Shown: piece after piece, positions 1 to 7,881 of the stretch | Layout of the letters: the number at the start of each line of letters is the position of its first letter | How positions within the stretch are numbered: the stretch's first letter is position 1 | Source: Hyphomicrobiales bacterium | Lineage (GTDB): Bacteria > Pseudomonadota > Alphaproteobacteria > Rhizobiales > Xanthobacteraceae | Direction of reading: 5' to 3' | Length of the DNA: 61,028 nt | Assembly: GCA_021730985.1 (NCBI GenBank) | Contig: JAKFYI010000009.1 | Location: 1-61,028 of the forward strand | The notes under the pieces: generated by a model | The model's database searches: none | What the model was told of the DNA's origin: nothing | Seen by the model: the letters and a program-made list of their open reading frames with translations, nothing else | Program-made: the position numbers and the translations under genes

Positions 1-1571
1 ACCCCCTGTTCGATCAGGTGATGCGCCAGCCGGTTGGCGTGCGCCTCCAGCGCCGCATAGCTCAGCTCGCGATCCTGGTAGACCGCGGCAACGGCATCCG
101 GGCTCGAGCGCGCCTGGGCCGCGAACAACTCCGGCAGCGTGGCGGAGGGCACCGCGTGCGCCGTGGTGTTAAAGTCCTCCAGCAGCGCGCGCCGCTCCGC
201 CTCGCCCAGCATCTCAAGCGAGGAAATCGCTACGTCCGGCGACGCCATCGAACCCAGCAGCCTCAGGAAACCTTGCAGACGTGCAGCAACGTCGGCGGCG
301 GCATGGCATGCAGGATTGGCATCGAAATCGATCCGCAGCGGCCCCGAATGAGAATGAAGATAGAAGGCGACCGAAATGTCCTCGACCGGACCAAGCGAGA
401 GATTGTGAGTGACGGCCGGCTGACCACCGAAAGCGAAATCGTGGTCGAACCGCATGATGTTGGCGCTGACTCCGAACAGCGCCCCACCTTCCGCGGTCCT
501 GCCAGCATCCCGGCGCAATTCAGCCAGTTGATATCGTTGATGGGGGAGGAGGAGGGAGATGCGGGCGGCGGCTTGGCCCAACACCTGGCCCACCGTCATG
601 GAGGGATCGACCGATAGCCGCAGCGGCAGCACGTTCGAAACCATTCCAGGAACCTGACGCGCCGCACCGGAGCGCACCGACACCGGCAATCCGAACACCA
701 GGTCGCGCTCGCCGGTCAGGCGATGCAGATAGATCGCCATCGCCGCGGCCAGCACCTGCGGCAGCGCTGTCCCGGCGTCGCGCGCGAGCGCCTCCAGCCG
801 CTCCACGACCGAGCGATCCAGATACCCGGTCTCGCGCAACCGGCCGTCGGCCTTGGCCGTGCCCTGATCGCCGAGCCGGACAGCCACCGGCTCGCCGGCC
901 AGACAATCGCGCCAGAACTCCCGGTCCTGCCCGACCTGTTCCGACGCGCGGTACGCGGCGTCCTCGTCAAGCAACACCCGCAGCGAGCCAAACGCGCCTT
1001 CGTGTGCCGGCCGGCCGGAATTCAGTTCCGTGTAAACCTCAGCGACGCGGCGGGCCACCAGCCACATCGCGAAGCCGTCCATGATGATGTGGTGGTAACG
1101 CGCGTACCAGAAGAACACGTCGTCCGAGATCTTGAACAGCGCGAAGCAGAACAGGGGGCCGCGGGTCGGATCGACCGGCGTTGCAAGCTCCGCGCGCATC
1201 CACGCCTCGGCGGCGGCGCGTGGATCGGTCTCCGCACTGCAATCGATCGCCGTCAGCGTCCAGCCGGGAAGATCGCCGATGGTCTGGTGCGGCACGCCCT
1301 CATGCTCGGAAATCCGAACCCGTAGCGTTTCGGATTCCGCTACAACCTGACGAAGCGCGCGCTCGAACAGCGCCGGCGCAATGGCGCCGCGGATCTCGAC
1401 GTATTCACCGATATTGTAGGCAGCGCTCTGCGGACTGAGCCGTTGCGCGAACCAGATGCCGAGCTGAGCACTCGACAATGGAAGAAGACCAATATTGCCT
1501 TGAGCAGCCCAGTCGAGATGCGGCCCGGCGTCAGTATTCCGATTGGCAGGTGAACTCGACTCGATGATCAT
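1..1571 (-). CDS. Nonribosomal peptide synthetase, N-terminal part (condensation domain and start of adenylation domain); runs off the left edge
   Basis: The minus-strand frame is open from an ATG at 1571 to the window edge, giving 523 codons with no stop. Residues about 28-450 read as a condensation domain: the early stretch LPLSSAQLGIWFAQRL is the usual first core motif, and the catalytic HHxxxDG motif is intact as HHIIMDG at residues 160-166. Near the left edge the frame continues into LSYAALEAHANRLAHHL, which resembles the first core motif of an adenylation domain. In this family the C domain joins two aminoacyl or acyl thioesters on carrier proteins. An N-terminal C domain implies an acyl or peptidyl donor supplied by another protein. 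Divergently placed genes include a peptide-type ABC exporter and a phosphopantetheinyl transferase, which fits a biosynthetic cluster. The product cannot be predicted because the adenylation specificity residues lie outside the window. Confidence 0.93.
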   Translation of the reverse strand, partial: MIIESSSPANRNTDAGPHLDWAAQGNIGLLPLSSAQLGIWFAQRLSPQSAAYNIGEYVEIRGAIAPALFERALRQVVAESETLRVRISEHEGVPHQTIGDLPGWTLTAIDCSAETDPRAAAEAWMRAELATPVDPTRGPLFCFALFKISDDVFFWYARYHHIIMDGFAMWLVARRVAEVYTELNSGRPAHEGAFGSLRVLLDEDAAYRASEQVGQDREFWRDCLAGEPVAVRLGDQGTAKADGRLRETGYLDRSVVERLEALARDAGTALPQVLAAAMAIYLHRLTGERDLVFGLPVSVRSGAARQVPGMVSNVLPLRLSVDPSMTVGQVLGQAAARISLLLPHQRYQLAELRRDAGRTAEGGALFGVSANIMRFDHDFAFGGQPAVTHNLSLGPVEDISVAFYLHSHSGPLRIDFDANPACHAAADVAARLQGFLRLLGSMASPDVAISSLEMLGEAERRALLEDFNTTAHAVPSATLPELFAAQARSSPDAVAAVYQDRELSYAALEAHANRLAHHLIEQG

Positions 1572-1693
1572 GATGCGCGTTCAACTGGTCCGCCTGCCTT
1601 GCAGTGCAAATGCCTGACGTCCCTGCGCGGCCGTGAACACGCCAAACGTTCCGAATACATGCAATGTGTCAACGCGTTAACCCCAGAACACAA

Positions 1694-1720
1694 CGCCAAG
1701 TCTAGCACAAAGACTTGGCG
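1694..1720. promoter_or_regulatory. Perfect 10-bp inverted repeat in the divergent NRPS/exporter intergenic region
   Basis: The arms CGCCAAGTCT (1694-1703) and AGACTTGGCG (1711-1720) are perfect reverse complements separated by 7 nt. The element sits between the NRPS start (1571, minus) and the start at 1850 (plus). No T-tract follows on either strand, so a terminator is unlikely; a regulator-binding site or an RNA hairpin in a 5' leader are the options. The rest of the 278-nt gap shows nothing else I can assign. Confidence 0.5.
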
Positions 1721-1849
1721 CTCGCAGCGGCCTTATGTTAGCGTTTATTGGCCCGAGTGAGTGGAGACGATCCCACATTCGTGACATTTGGGCGGGTAAA
1801 TCGGTCGATCGTTGGACCACCGGGGCGGTGGCGGGAAAAGGATCCTCAT

Positions 1850-2368
1850 ATGGCACAGGACGCGACTGGGTCGAGCACCCCGGCTGGCGAAACCGTCGAA
1901 ATGACCGACGCGTTGCGGGACGAGCAGGCATCGCAGTTGGTCGATCGTTTTTCGCTGTGGGCGGGCGCGGCCGGGTTGGTCCCGTTTCCGATTATCGACG
2001 GCGCTGTTGCAGGCGGCGTCCAGATTCAGATGCTCCGCAAGCTTTCCGAGATCTACGGCGTTCCGTTCTCTGAGAATATGGGCAAATCGGTGCTGGCCAC
2101 CTTGGCGGGGGCGGTGGTCCCAACCACCAGCGCGATAGGCGTGGCAAGCATGGTCAAGGGGCTTCCCGTAATCGGGACTTTGGTCGGCACCGTGACAACG
2201 CCTGTTCTCTTCGCGGGCGCTACCTACGTCATCGGCAAGGTGTTTATCCAACACTTCACTTCCGGCGGAACGCTGCTCGACTTCAATCCGCCGGACTATC
2301 GCGAGTTCATCAAGGCGCAGAAGGAAAAGCTCGGCGGCCGCTTCAAGTCGGCGCCACCCGCCAACTGA
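1850..2368 (+). CDS. Small membrane-associated protein, DUF697-like
   Basis: This 172-aa protein starts at an ATG preceded by a GGGAAAAGGA ribosome-binding site; an upstream in-frame ATG at 1748 lacks one. A hydrophilic N-terminus (to about residue 20) is followed by two glycine-rich hydrophobic segments (about 30-55 and 100-130), the layout of the DUF697 region also found fused to GTPases of the YcjF type. No GTPase motifs are present here. It begins a plus-strand run with a small membrane protein, an ABC exporter, an SPFH protein and a phosphopantetheinyl transferase. The family call rests on pattern memory. The function is unknown; a membrane accessory role in the same locus is inference from position. 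Confidence 0.8.
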   Translation: MAQDATGSSTPAGETVEMTDALRDEQASQLVDRFSLWAGAAGLVPFPIIDGAVAGGVQIQMLRKLSEIYGVPFSENMGKSVLATLAGAVVPTTSAIGVASMVKGLPVIGTLVGTVTTPVLFAGATYVIGKVFIQHFTSGGTLLDFNPPDYREFIKAQKEKLGGRFKSAPPAN

Positions 2369-2445
2369 CGGGCGCGGTTGGAACAGAGCGGACAGTGGGC
2401 ATTGACGCTCGCCGGAACGCCACCAGGGCATCGTAGAGAGGTTAC

Positions 2446-2655
2446 ATGGGGATACTGTCCCAGCCGATGGCCCTGGTTTTCCTGTACGTGGTGTTCTGCA
2501 TCCTGGTGGGGATTTGCGGCAGTCAGCGGCGCATGGGCTTCACCGGCACATTCATCTTTTCTTTGCTTGTCACACCGGTCGTGGTTCTTATCGTCCTGCT
2601 GATGACCGCACCGTCGCAGCGCCTCGAAAAATTGAAGCAGCCGCAACAAAAATAA
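2446..2655 (+). CDS. Small two-helix membrane protein, unknown function
   Basis: A 69-aa protein with a GAGAGG ribosome-binding site about 6 nt before its ATG. It has two hydrophobic segments (about residues 7-25 and 33-55) and a short charged tail rich in lysine and glutamine. It follows the DUF697-like gene by 77 nt and precedes the ABC exporter by 211 nt, on the same strand. I do not recognise a family. The 211-nt stretch after it (2656-2866) shows no further gene. Confidence 0.7.
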   Translation: MGILSQPMALVFLYVVFCILVGICGSQRRMGFTGTFIFSLLVTPVVVLIVLLMTAPSQRLEKLKQPQQK

Positions 2656-2866
2656 GCGCCGGCCGCAAACCAGCCGCGGTGCCGCCAGCGGACACTCGGA
2701 TCGATCCCCCATTGCGGACGTCTTCGCTCGTCGATGCGGACGGCCGACCCGTCGGGGTGCACTCAAAAGCCCGATTCATCACTGCTTTGCACCCGCCCGC
2801 CGAACCAATATGCTGACTGGGCTCGGAGCCGGGCCATCCGATTTTCAACGCAGGCGCGACGGCAAA

Positions 2867-4510
2867 ATGTCCTTTTTTCAGCTCGTTCGCCGCGAAATGC
2901 AGAGTTCGCTGAACCGGCTGGTTTTTGTGTCCGCACTGGGCGGCGTCAGCACGGCAGCAATCCTTTCCTCCATCAATGCCGGAGCGCATGCCGCCGACAC
3001 CGGCAGGATCAGCCTGTGGTCGGCGCTGCTGTTCGTCATCGCGTTGATCCTGTTCATACAGACGCAGCACTACCTGCTCATCACCACCACCGCCGAGATC
3101 GAAGCCATCATTCACCGCATGCGCGTGCGCTTGATGGACTACGTCCGGCGCTCGGAGCTTCTCCCGCTTGAGAACATCGGCCGGCCCGAGATCGTCGGCG
3201 CGATCACCCGCGAAGCCGCCATCCTGACGCAGGCCAGCAACACGCTGGCCTTTGCCGCACAAGGCGCACTTCTTATCCTCTGCGTGACGGTATACGTCGC
3301 CTATTTGTCGATCTTCGCCTTTCTTCTGAGCGTGATCATCATCGGCATCGGCGCGACGATGTTCCATGCCAAGACGCGTCAGCTTTCTGTAGAGCAGCGC
3401 GAAGCCGCCAAATGGGAAAACCGGCTGTACGAGCGGCTCACCGACCTGCTCGACGGCTTCAAGGAGGTCCGGCTCAACAGCGCCCGCAGCGAGGAGCTGT
3501 TTCAGGACATCGTCGAGGTTTCGAGGGCGGCCGCGAACATCAAGATCCGCACCCAGAGCGAAACCTACAAGCGGATGATCCTGCTGCAGAGTTCGCTCTA
3601 CACCTTGCTCGGCGCCGTCGCATTCGTGGTGCCGGCATTTAGCACCTCGCTCGGCGACGGCACCATTTCCAAAACGATCACCGCACTGGTGTTCATTGTC
3701 GCGGCCTGCTTCGGACTGGTGCAGTCGATCCCCATCGTCGCGGCGGCGAATGCGGCGGCGGATCGGATCGTTCAGGTGGAGAACAAGCTGCGAGACACGG
3801 TGGGCACCGAGGAAGTCTCGCCGCAAACAACGAAGCAATTTGCCAAGATCGAGATCGAAAACGTCGAGTTCCGCTACACCGACCGGTATTCGGAAGCGGC
3901 ATTCCACGTCGGGCCGTTCAACTTCACCTTGAATTCCGGCGATCTGGTGTTTCTCACCGGCGGCAACGGCTCGGGAAAATCGACGTTCTTCAAGATATTG
4001 GCCGGCTACTACAAGCCACATGCCGGCGAGATCAGACTTGACGGTGTGCCCGTCTCAGATCGGACCAGAGACGATTACCGCGGCCTGATCTCCGCCATCT
4101 TTCCCGACTTTCATCTGTTCCATAAGCTCTACGGCATCCACGATCCCGACCTGAAAGAAGTCGATCGGATGCTGTCGGAGTTCAAGTTGATCGATAAGAC
4201 GCGCATAACCGATGGCGAATTCAGCACGGTCGATCTGTCGTCCGGCCAGCGCAGGCGTCTCGCCCTGATCGTCAGCCGGCTCGAAAACCGGCCGATCCTG
4301 CTGCTGGACGAATGGGCCGCCGACCAGGATCCGGAATTCCGCCGGAAGTTCTATTTCGAACTGTTGCCTGCGCTGAATCGTGCCGGCATCACGATCGTGG
4401 CGATATCGCACGATGACCGGTATATCGACGAAATGAAGGTTCCCGCCCGCAGGCTCCACATGGATGAAGGCCGTTTCATCGAGCAGACATCTGCGGAGAA
4501 TGCCTCATGA
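2867..4510 (+). CDS. Cyclic-peptide-type ABC exporter (fused membrane and ATPase domains, SyrD/PvdE-like)
   Basis: A 547-aa half-transporter. The N-terminal part (to about residue 300) has several membrane segments, the C-terminal part is an ABC ATPase. Walker A GGNGSGKST lies at about residues 365-373, the signature is SSGQRRRL near 458, and Walker B continues as LLLDEWAADQDPEFR near 480. The LDEWAADQDP form is typical of the cyclic peptide exporter family that includes SyrD and PvdE, which move nonribosomal peptides or their precursors across the inner membrane. The start at 2867 was preferred over 2810 because the protein then opens with MSFFQLV, directly before the first membrane segment. 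The stop overlaps the next gene's ATG by 4 nt. The divergent NRPS suggests its product is the cargo (inference). Confidence 0.93.
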   Translation: MSFFQLVRREMQSSLNRLVFVSALGGVSTAAILSSINAGAHAADTGRISLWSALLFVIALILFIQTQHYLLITTTAEIEAIIHRMRVRLMDYVRRSELLPLENIGRPEIVGAITREAAILTQASNTLAFAAQGALLILCVTVYVAYLSIFAFLLSVIIIGIGATMFHAKTRQLSVEQREAAKWENRLYERLTDLLDGFKEVRLNSARSEELFQDIVEVSRAAANIKIRTQSETYKRMILLQSSLYTLLGAVAFVVPAFSTSLGDGTISKTITALVFIVAACFGLVQSIPIVAAANAAADRIVQVENKLRDTVGTEEVSPQTTKQFAKIEIENVEFRYTDRYSEAAFHVGPFNFTLNSGDLVFLTGGNGSGKSTFFKILAGYYKPHAGEIRLDGVPVSDRTRDDYRGLISAIFPDFHLFHKLYGIHDPDLKEVDRMLSEFKLIDKTRITDGEFSTVDLSSGQRRRLALIVSRLENRPILLLDEWAADQDPEFRRKFYFELLPALNRAGITIVAISHDDRYIDEMKVPARRLHMDEGRFIEQTSAENAS

Positions 4511-5916
4511 CAATGCATTCGGAAGCGCTCGATAAAGAGCCGGTCGCCGCCGACTCCGGCAGACTGAACAAGTGGTGGCATTTCGTCGAGCGCCGCCTGC
4601 CGATCATCGTCATCTATCTGATGGTGGTGTCGCTGATTGGCGCGATCCTGGCGCCGCACGTCGTGGTCACGGTGCCGAGCGGCCATGTCGGCCTGATGTG
4701 GAAGCGCTTCCGCGGCGGCACCATGATCGATCCGCGCCAGTTGAAAGACGAAGGCCTTCGCGTGCTGCTGCCCTGGGACAAGATGTTCCTCTACGACCTT
4801 CGGCTACAGACCACGACCGACACCTACAACGCCATCACGAAGGACGGCGTGAGCATCAACGCGACCATCAGCATTCGTTTTCGCCTGAAGCACGATTCCA
4901 TCCCGCAGCTTCATCAGGCCATCGGCCCCGATTACGTCGCACGGCTGGTGCGGCCGGAAATCGGAAGCCGGATGCGCGAGGTGTTCGCCGATTACACCGC
5001 CGAGGAGGTCTATTCGACCAAGCGGCAGGAGATTCAGCGAGGCATTCGCGGTCACGCGCAAAAAATGATGTCCGAGCGAACCATGGAACGCACCGCCGCG
5101 CAGAGCGAGTACGGCGACGCCTACCGGATTCCGATGGACGAGATGCTCAACCTGCTGGACACGCTGGTGCTCGGAATTGTGCTGCCGCCCACCGTCGTCA
5201 ATGCGATCAACCGAAAGGTCGAGCAATATTATCTGTCGGAGGAGTACACCTTCCGCGTCGCCCGCGAAAGGAAGGAGTCCGAACGCAAGAAGATCGAAGC
5301 CGACGGCATCAGCGAATTCCAGCGTATCGTGAGCCAAGGAATCTCGGACTCCTATCTGCGCTGGCGCGGCATCGAGGCGACGCTGCAACTCGCGCAGTCT
5401 CCGAACTCCAAGATCGTCGTGATCGGCAACAGCCGCGACGGTATGCCGATCATCCTCGGAAACGTGGATTCACCCGCGGTCACGCGCCCGCCGGGCGATC
5501 CTGCGGAGAAGGCTCCTGCGCCGGCGCCCACCATCTCGCTGGAGAGAACACCGTCCAACCAGCTCACGCTCCCGCTCGAGACATTCTCGTCCGCGAGCCC
5601 CGAGAAGCCGAACGAACCGCCGCAGGGTGCGGAGATCGCCAAGCCGGCCGCGCCCGCCGCCCCGGCCGCGACAACCGGATCGAACCTGATCCCGCGCAGC
5701 TTGTCCGATGTCGAATCGCTGATCCTTCGGATTATCCGCTCCGAAACCGCGACGACGGAACGCAAGCCGCCGGAAACATCCGCGACCGAAGGAAAGCCGG
5801 CGGAGGCAAAGCCGTCCGAAGCAAAGCCGGTCGAGTCTGCGACCACGGAGCGGAGATCGCCGGACGCACCGTCACCGATGCAACCGATGCCGAATCCCAG
5901 ACAGCGGGTGCAGTAG
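4507..5916 (+). CDS. SPFH/band-7 (prohibitin-type) membrane protein with long disordered C-terminal tail
   Basis: A 469-aa protein translationally coupled to the exporter (ATGA overlap). One hydrophobic segment at about residues 29-50 is followed by a band-7/SPFH domain: VVTVPSGHVGLMWKRF, LQTTTDTYNAITKDGVSIN and a helical region rich in RERKESERKKIEADG. From about residue 310 the chain is proline, alanine and glutamate rich, with KPxE-type repeats near the end, and looks disordered. One short amphipathic patch, SDVESLILRIIRSE, interrupts it. SPFH proteins form large membrane-bound oligomers that organise or stabilise other membrane proteins. Coupling to the exporter suggests it scaffolds that transporter; this is inference. 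No protease or NfeD partner gene lies beside it. Confidence 0.9.
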   Translation: MTMHSEALDKEPVAADSGRLNKWWHFVERRLPIIVIYLMVVSLIGAILAPHVVVTVPSGHVGLMWKRFRGGTMIDPRQLKDEGLRVLLPWDKMFLYDLRLQTTTDTYNAITKDGVSINATISIRFRLKHDSIPQLHQAIGPDYVARLVRPEIGSRMREVFADYTAEEVYSTKRQEIQRGIRGHAQKMMSERTMERTAAQSEYGDAYRIPMDEMLNLLDTLVLGIVLPPTVVNAINRKVEQYYLSEEYTFRVARERKESERKKIEADGISEFQRIVSQGISDSYLRWRGIEATLQLAQSPNSKIVVIGNSRDGMPIILGNVDSPAVTRPPGDPAEKAPAPAPTISLERTPSNQLTLPLETFSSASPEKPNEPPQGAEIAKPAAPAAPAATTGSNLIPRSLSDVESLILRIIRSETATTERKPPETSATEGKPAEAKPSEAKPVESATTERRSPDAPSPMQPMPNPRQRVQ

Positions 5917-5975
5917 GTTCGGGCCGGCGCAACCGGATTGCGTATCCTGCCTGATCGCGCACTTGGCGTTTGCCC

Positions 5976-6602
5976 ATGACCCCGGCGACGGACCCAACCC
6001 TCGAACGCGCGATCGGCGCCCTCGCCGTGCCCGGCGTCCTGATCGGCCATCGCCTGATCGCTCCGGACGACGCGCTGGCATTGCGGCCGGACGAGCAGGA
6101 TGCGTTCGCCAACAGCATCGACAAGGTCAAACGGGCCAGCGGCGCCGCGCGCATCGTCGCGCGAAGCCTGATGGCTCAACTCGGACAGCCGGAGCAGTCG
6201 ATACCGAAGTCAGCATCCGGCGCACCGGTCTGGCCCGCAGGCTACGTCGGCTCACTGGCGCATGATGCTCGTGTTGCGGTGGCCGCATTGGCGCGGCGCG
6301 GTGAGTTCCTCAGCCTGGGCATCGACGTCGAGCCGGCTGAACCGCTCGACGCAGACCTGCTGGATCTCGTGGCGACACCGTCAGAACGGACGGAGATTGC
6401 CGGGAACCTGCTGCAGGGACGCCTGCTCTTCACGATCAAGGAGGCGGTGTACAAAGCGGCCCATCCGCTCGACGGCGTATTTCTTGAGCACCACGATGTG
6501 GAGGTCGATCTTGCCGCGGGCACGGCGCGGGTGCGTACCGGACGAACCGTCCGGTTCCGGCACGGAGCCGGCAGCCACCTCGTGGTGCTGGCATTCATCT
6601 AA
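5976..6602 (+). CDS. 4'-phosphopantetheinyl transferase superfamily protein (EntD-like)
   Basis: A 208-aa protein that shows the PPTase motifs: GSLAHD at residues 92-97, the Mg-binding GIDVE at 115-119 and FTIKEAVYK at 152-160. These enzymes transfer phosphopantetheine from CoA to a carrier-protein serine, activating NRPS or PKS proteins. It lies 60 nt after the SPFH gene on the same strand and opposite the NRPS, so it most likely activates that synthetase's carrier domains. The ATG at 5976 is used here; an in-frame TTG at 5970 is also possible, and neither has a strong ribosome-binding site. Confidence 0.9.
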   Translation: MTPATDPTLERAIGALAVPGVLIGHRLIAPDDALALRPDEQDAFANSIDKVKRASGAARIVARSLMAQLGQPEQSIPKSASGAPVWPAGYVGSLAHDARVAVAALARRGEFLSLGIDVEPAEPLDADLLDLVATPSERTEIAGNLLQGRLLFTIKEAVYKAAHPLDGVFLEHHDVEVDLAAGTARVRTGRTVRFRHGAGSHLVVLAFI

Positions 6603-6851
6603 CGAATTTCGATCTTTCGAAGATTGCTTCATCCGCACCGCGAGGAATTGAATGGAGGATGAATCGTTATCTCGCGCAGTGAGGGTGTTGTCACATGCGC
6701 GAATGGTCCCACCGAACAGCATTCGGCCTTCCTCGAATCGCTGGAAGCATTGAGAGCGGTGAGAAAATCGACCTGTCGCGGGTCGAGACGCAGCGCAAAC
6801 GTTCAGGTGCCTAGGTGGTGCCTGGAAGCACCTGCAATTTTCGATAAGTGT

Positions 6852-6925
6852 TGGAGCGGGCGGAGGGAATCGAACCCTCGTATGCAGCTTGGGAAGCTGC
6901 CGTTCTACCATTGAACTACGCCCGC
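6852..6925 (-). tRNA. tRNA-Gly (anticodon CCC), CCA encoded
   Basis: The minus strand folds as a cloverleaf. The acceptor stem GCGGGCG/CGCCCGC is perfect. The anticodon stem GCAGC/GCTGC encloses the loop TTCCCAA, giving anticodon CCC. A T-loop GGTTCGATTCC is present, and the 3' end is T plus an encoded CCA. The region from 6603 to 6851 upstream of it on the plus strand shows no gene. Confidence 0.95.
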
Positions 6926-7051
6926 AGGGCTGATCCCAGGAGGCCAGCTTGGCACAGGACGCAGAATAAGACACGGCGGCAGCCCGGCAAAGGGGTGAAC
7001 CCAGGAACTCCTGTCATCGACAAACGTTATGTGGGTTGTCGCGGAGTTCTC

Positions 7052-7435
7052 ATGCCCCTGTTCACGTATTTCGCCGTTGTCGGCTCGCTGCTTCTCGGAC
7101 TTTTGTATGTTGCAGAGGCGCGTCTCGGCCCGCCGGCATCGCTGAGCATCAGCACCAGCTTCCACGGCCTGCCGGCGCCGTTCAAGGGTCAAAGATCGGT
7201 GATCCTGACAGCCCGCGACGCACCGATGCCCGACATGTCGGGCATGAATGCGCCATCGTCGATCGTGGTCCATGCATCGATGGCGCAACCGATCATGGCG
7301 CGGGCCACCGACACAAAGCTGCCCAAAACCGCGCAAGTCAAAAAGACGAAAAAGCCCGCGAAGGTCGCGCGCAAAAAGGCCGGTGGCAACCGGTTCGCTC
7401 AGAGTCCGCGGCCAGGCGGCGGAGTTATCTGGTAG
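7052..7435 (+). CDS. Small membrane-anchored basic protein, unknown function
   Basis: A 127-aa protein. The start at 7052 gives a hydrophobic N-terminal helix (PLFTYFAVVGSLLLGLLYV), then a variable middle with a short MPDMSGM patch. The tail is very basic (KTKKPAKVARKKAGG). The layout is a single-pass anchor with a positively charged cytoplasmic or periplasmic end. I associate this type of protein with Bradyrhizobiaceae but know no function. It is a single gene between the divergent tRNA-Gly and the next small gene. Confidence 0.6.
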   Translation: MPLFTYFAVVGSLLLGLLYVAEARLGPPASLSISTSFHGLPAPFKGQRSVILTARDAPMPDMSGMNAPSSIVVHASMAQPIMARATDTKLPKTAQVKKTKKPAKVARKKAGGNRFAQSPRPGGGVIW

Positions 7436-7650
7436 ATTCGCGCCGATACGATCTCAGGTGGTACCCGCGTCCGCACAATCTGCGGTGTAGCGCGCGCACT
7501 ATTTCTCCAACGCCGAATTTTGTTTGAAAAGTGGCCGCGCGCGAGCCCGGACATTTTTGCATGGAACGCCTGCGGCGGCCGTGCAGCGAAATATTGACGC
7601 AGTACTCGTTGCTCGCCAATGTTCTTCCGGGTTGTTCGGGGGTAGTTCTG

Positions 7651-7881
7651 GTGTTCTCACATCTTCTTCTCGAGCGGCATGCAGAGCGCTGCATCCAGCT
7701 CGCGTATCAATGCCAGAATAAAAATGCCGAGCGCATTTTGCGCTTGCTTGCGGTCGATCTCATGCTTGCGGCGGAGTTGCAGCGTCCGCGCGCCGCCAAG
7801 GACGAGCTTGCGGAACTGGCCCGGCTGAGCCGGACCGCCACGGTCGGCACATTCAAGTCCGAAAGTGCTTCGACAGCTTGA
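7651..7881 (+). CDS. Small alpha-helical protein with C-x2-LA-x11-LR motif, unknown function
   Basis: A 76-aa frame from GTG 7651, preceded by a GGGGG run about 8 nt upstream. Longer in-frame starts exist at 7531 and 7561. The core reads A-x2-C-x2-LA-x11-LR-x2-A-x2-L-x3-AE, and the same pattern occurs without gaps in the small protein at 55572-55772, which argues that both are real. Its last 29 nt overlap the 3' end of the convergent dCTP deaminase gene. The function is unknown. Confidence 0.5.
   Translation: MFSHLLLERHAERCIQLAYQCQNKNAERILRLLAVDLMLAAELQRPRAAKDELAELARLSRTATVGTFKSESASTA

Noticed and set aside
18..1438. Plus-strand frames opposite the NRPS
   Set aside because: They are shadows of the minus-strand NRPS frame that contains HHIIMDG.
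1694..1720. Palindrome as a rho-independent terminator
   Set aside because: No T-tract on either strand, and it lies between divergent starts rather than after a gene.
2588..4021. 477-codon minus-strand frame
   Set aside because: Antisense to the ABC exporter with intact Walker motifs; no domain seen.
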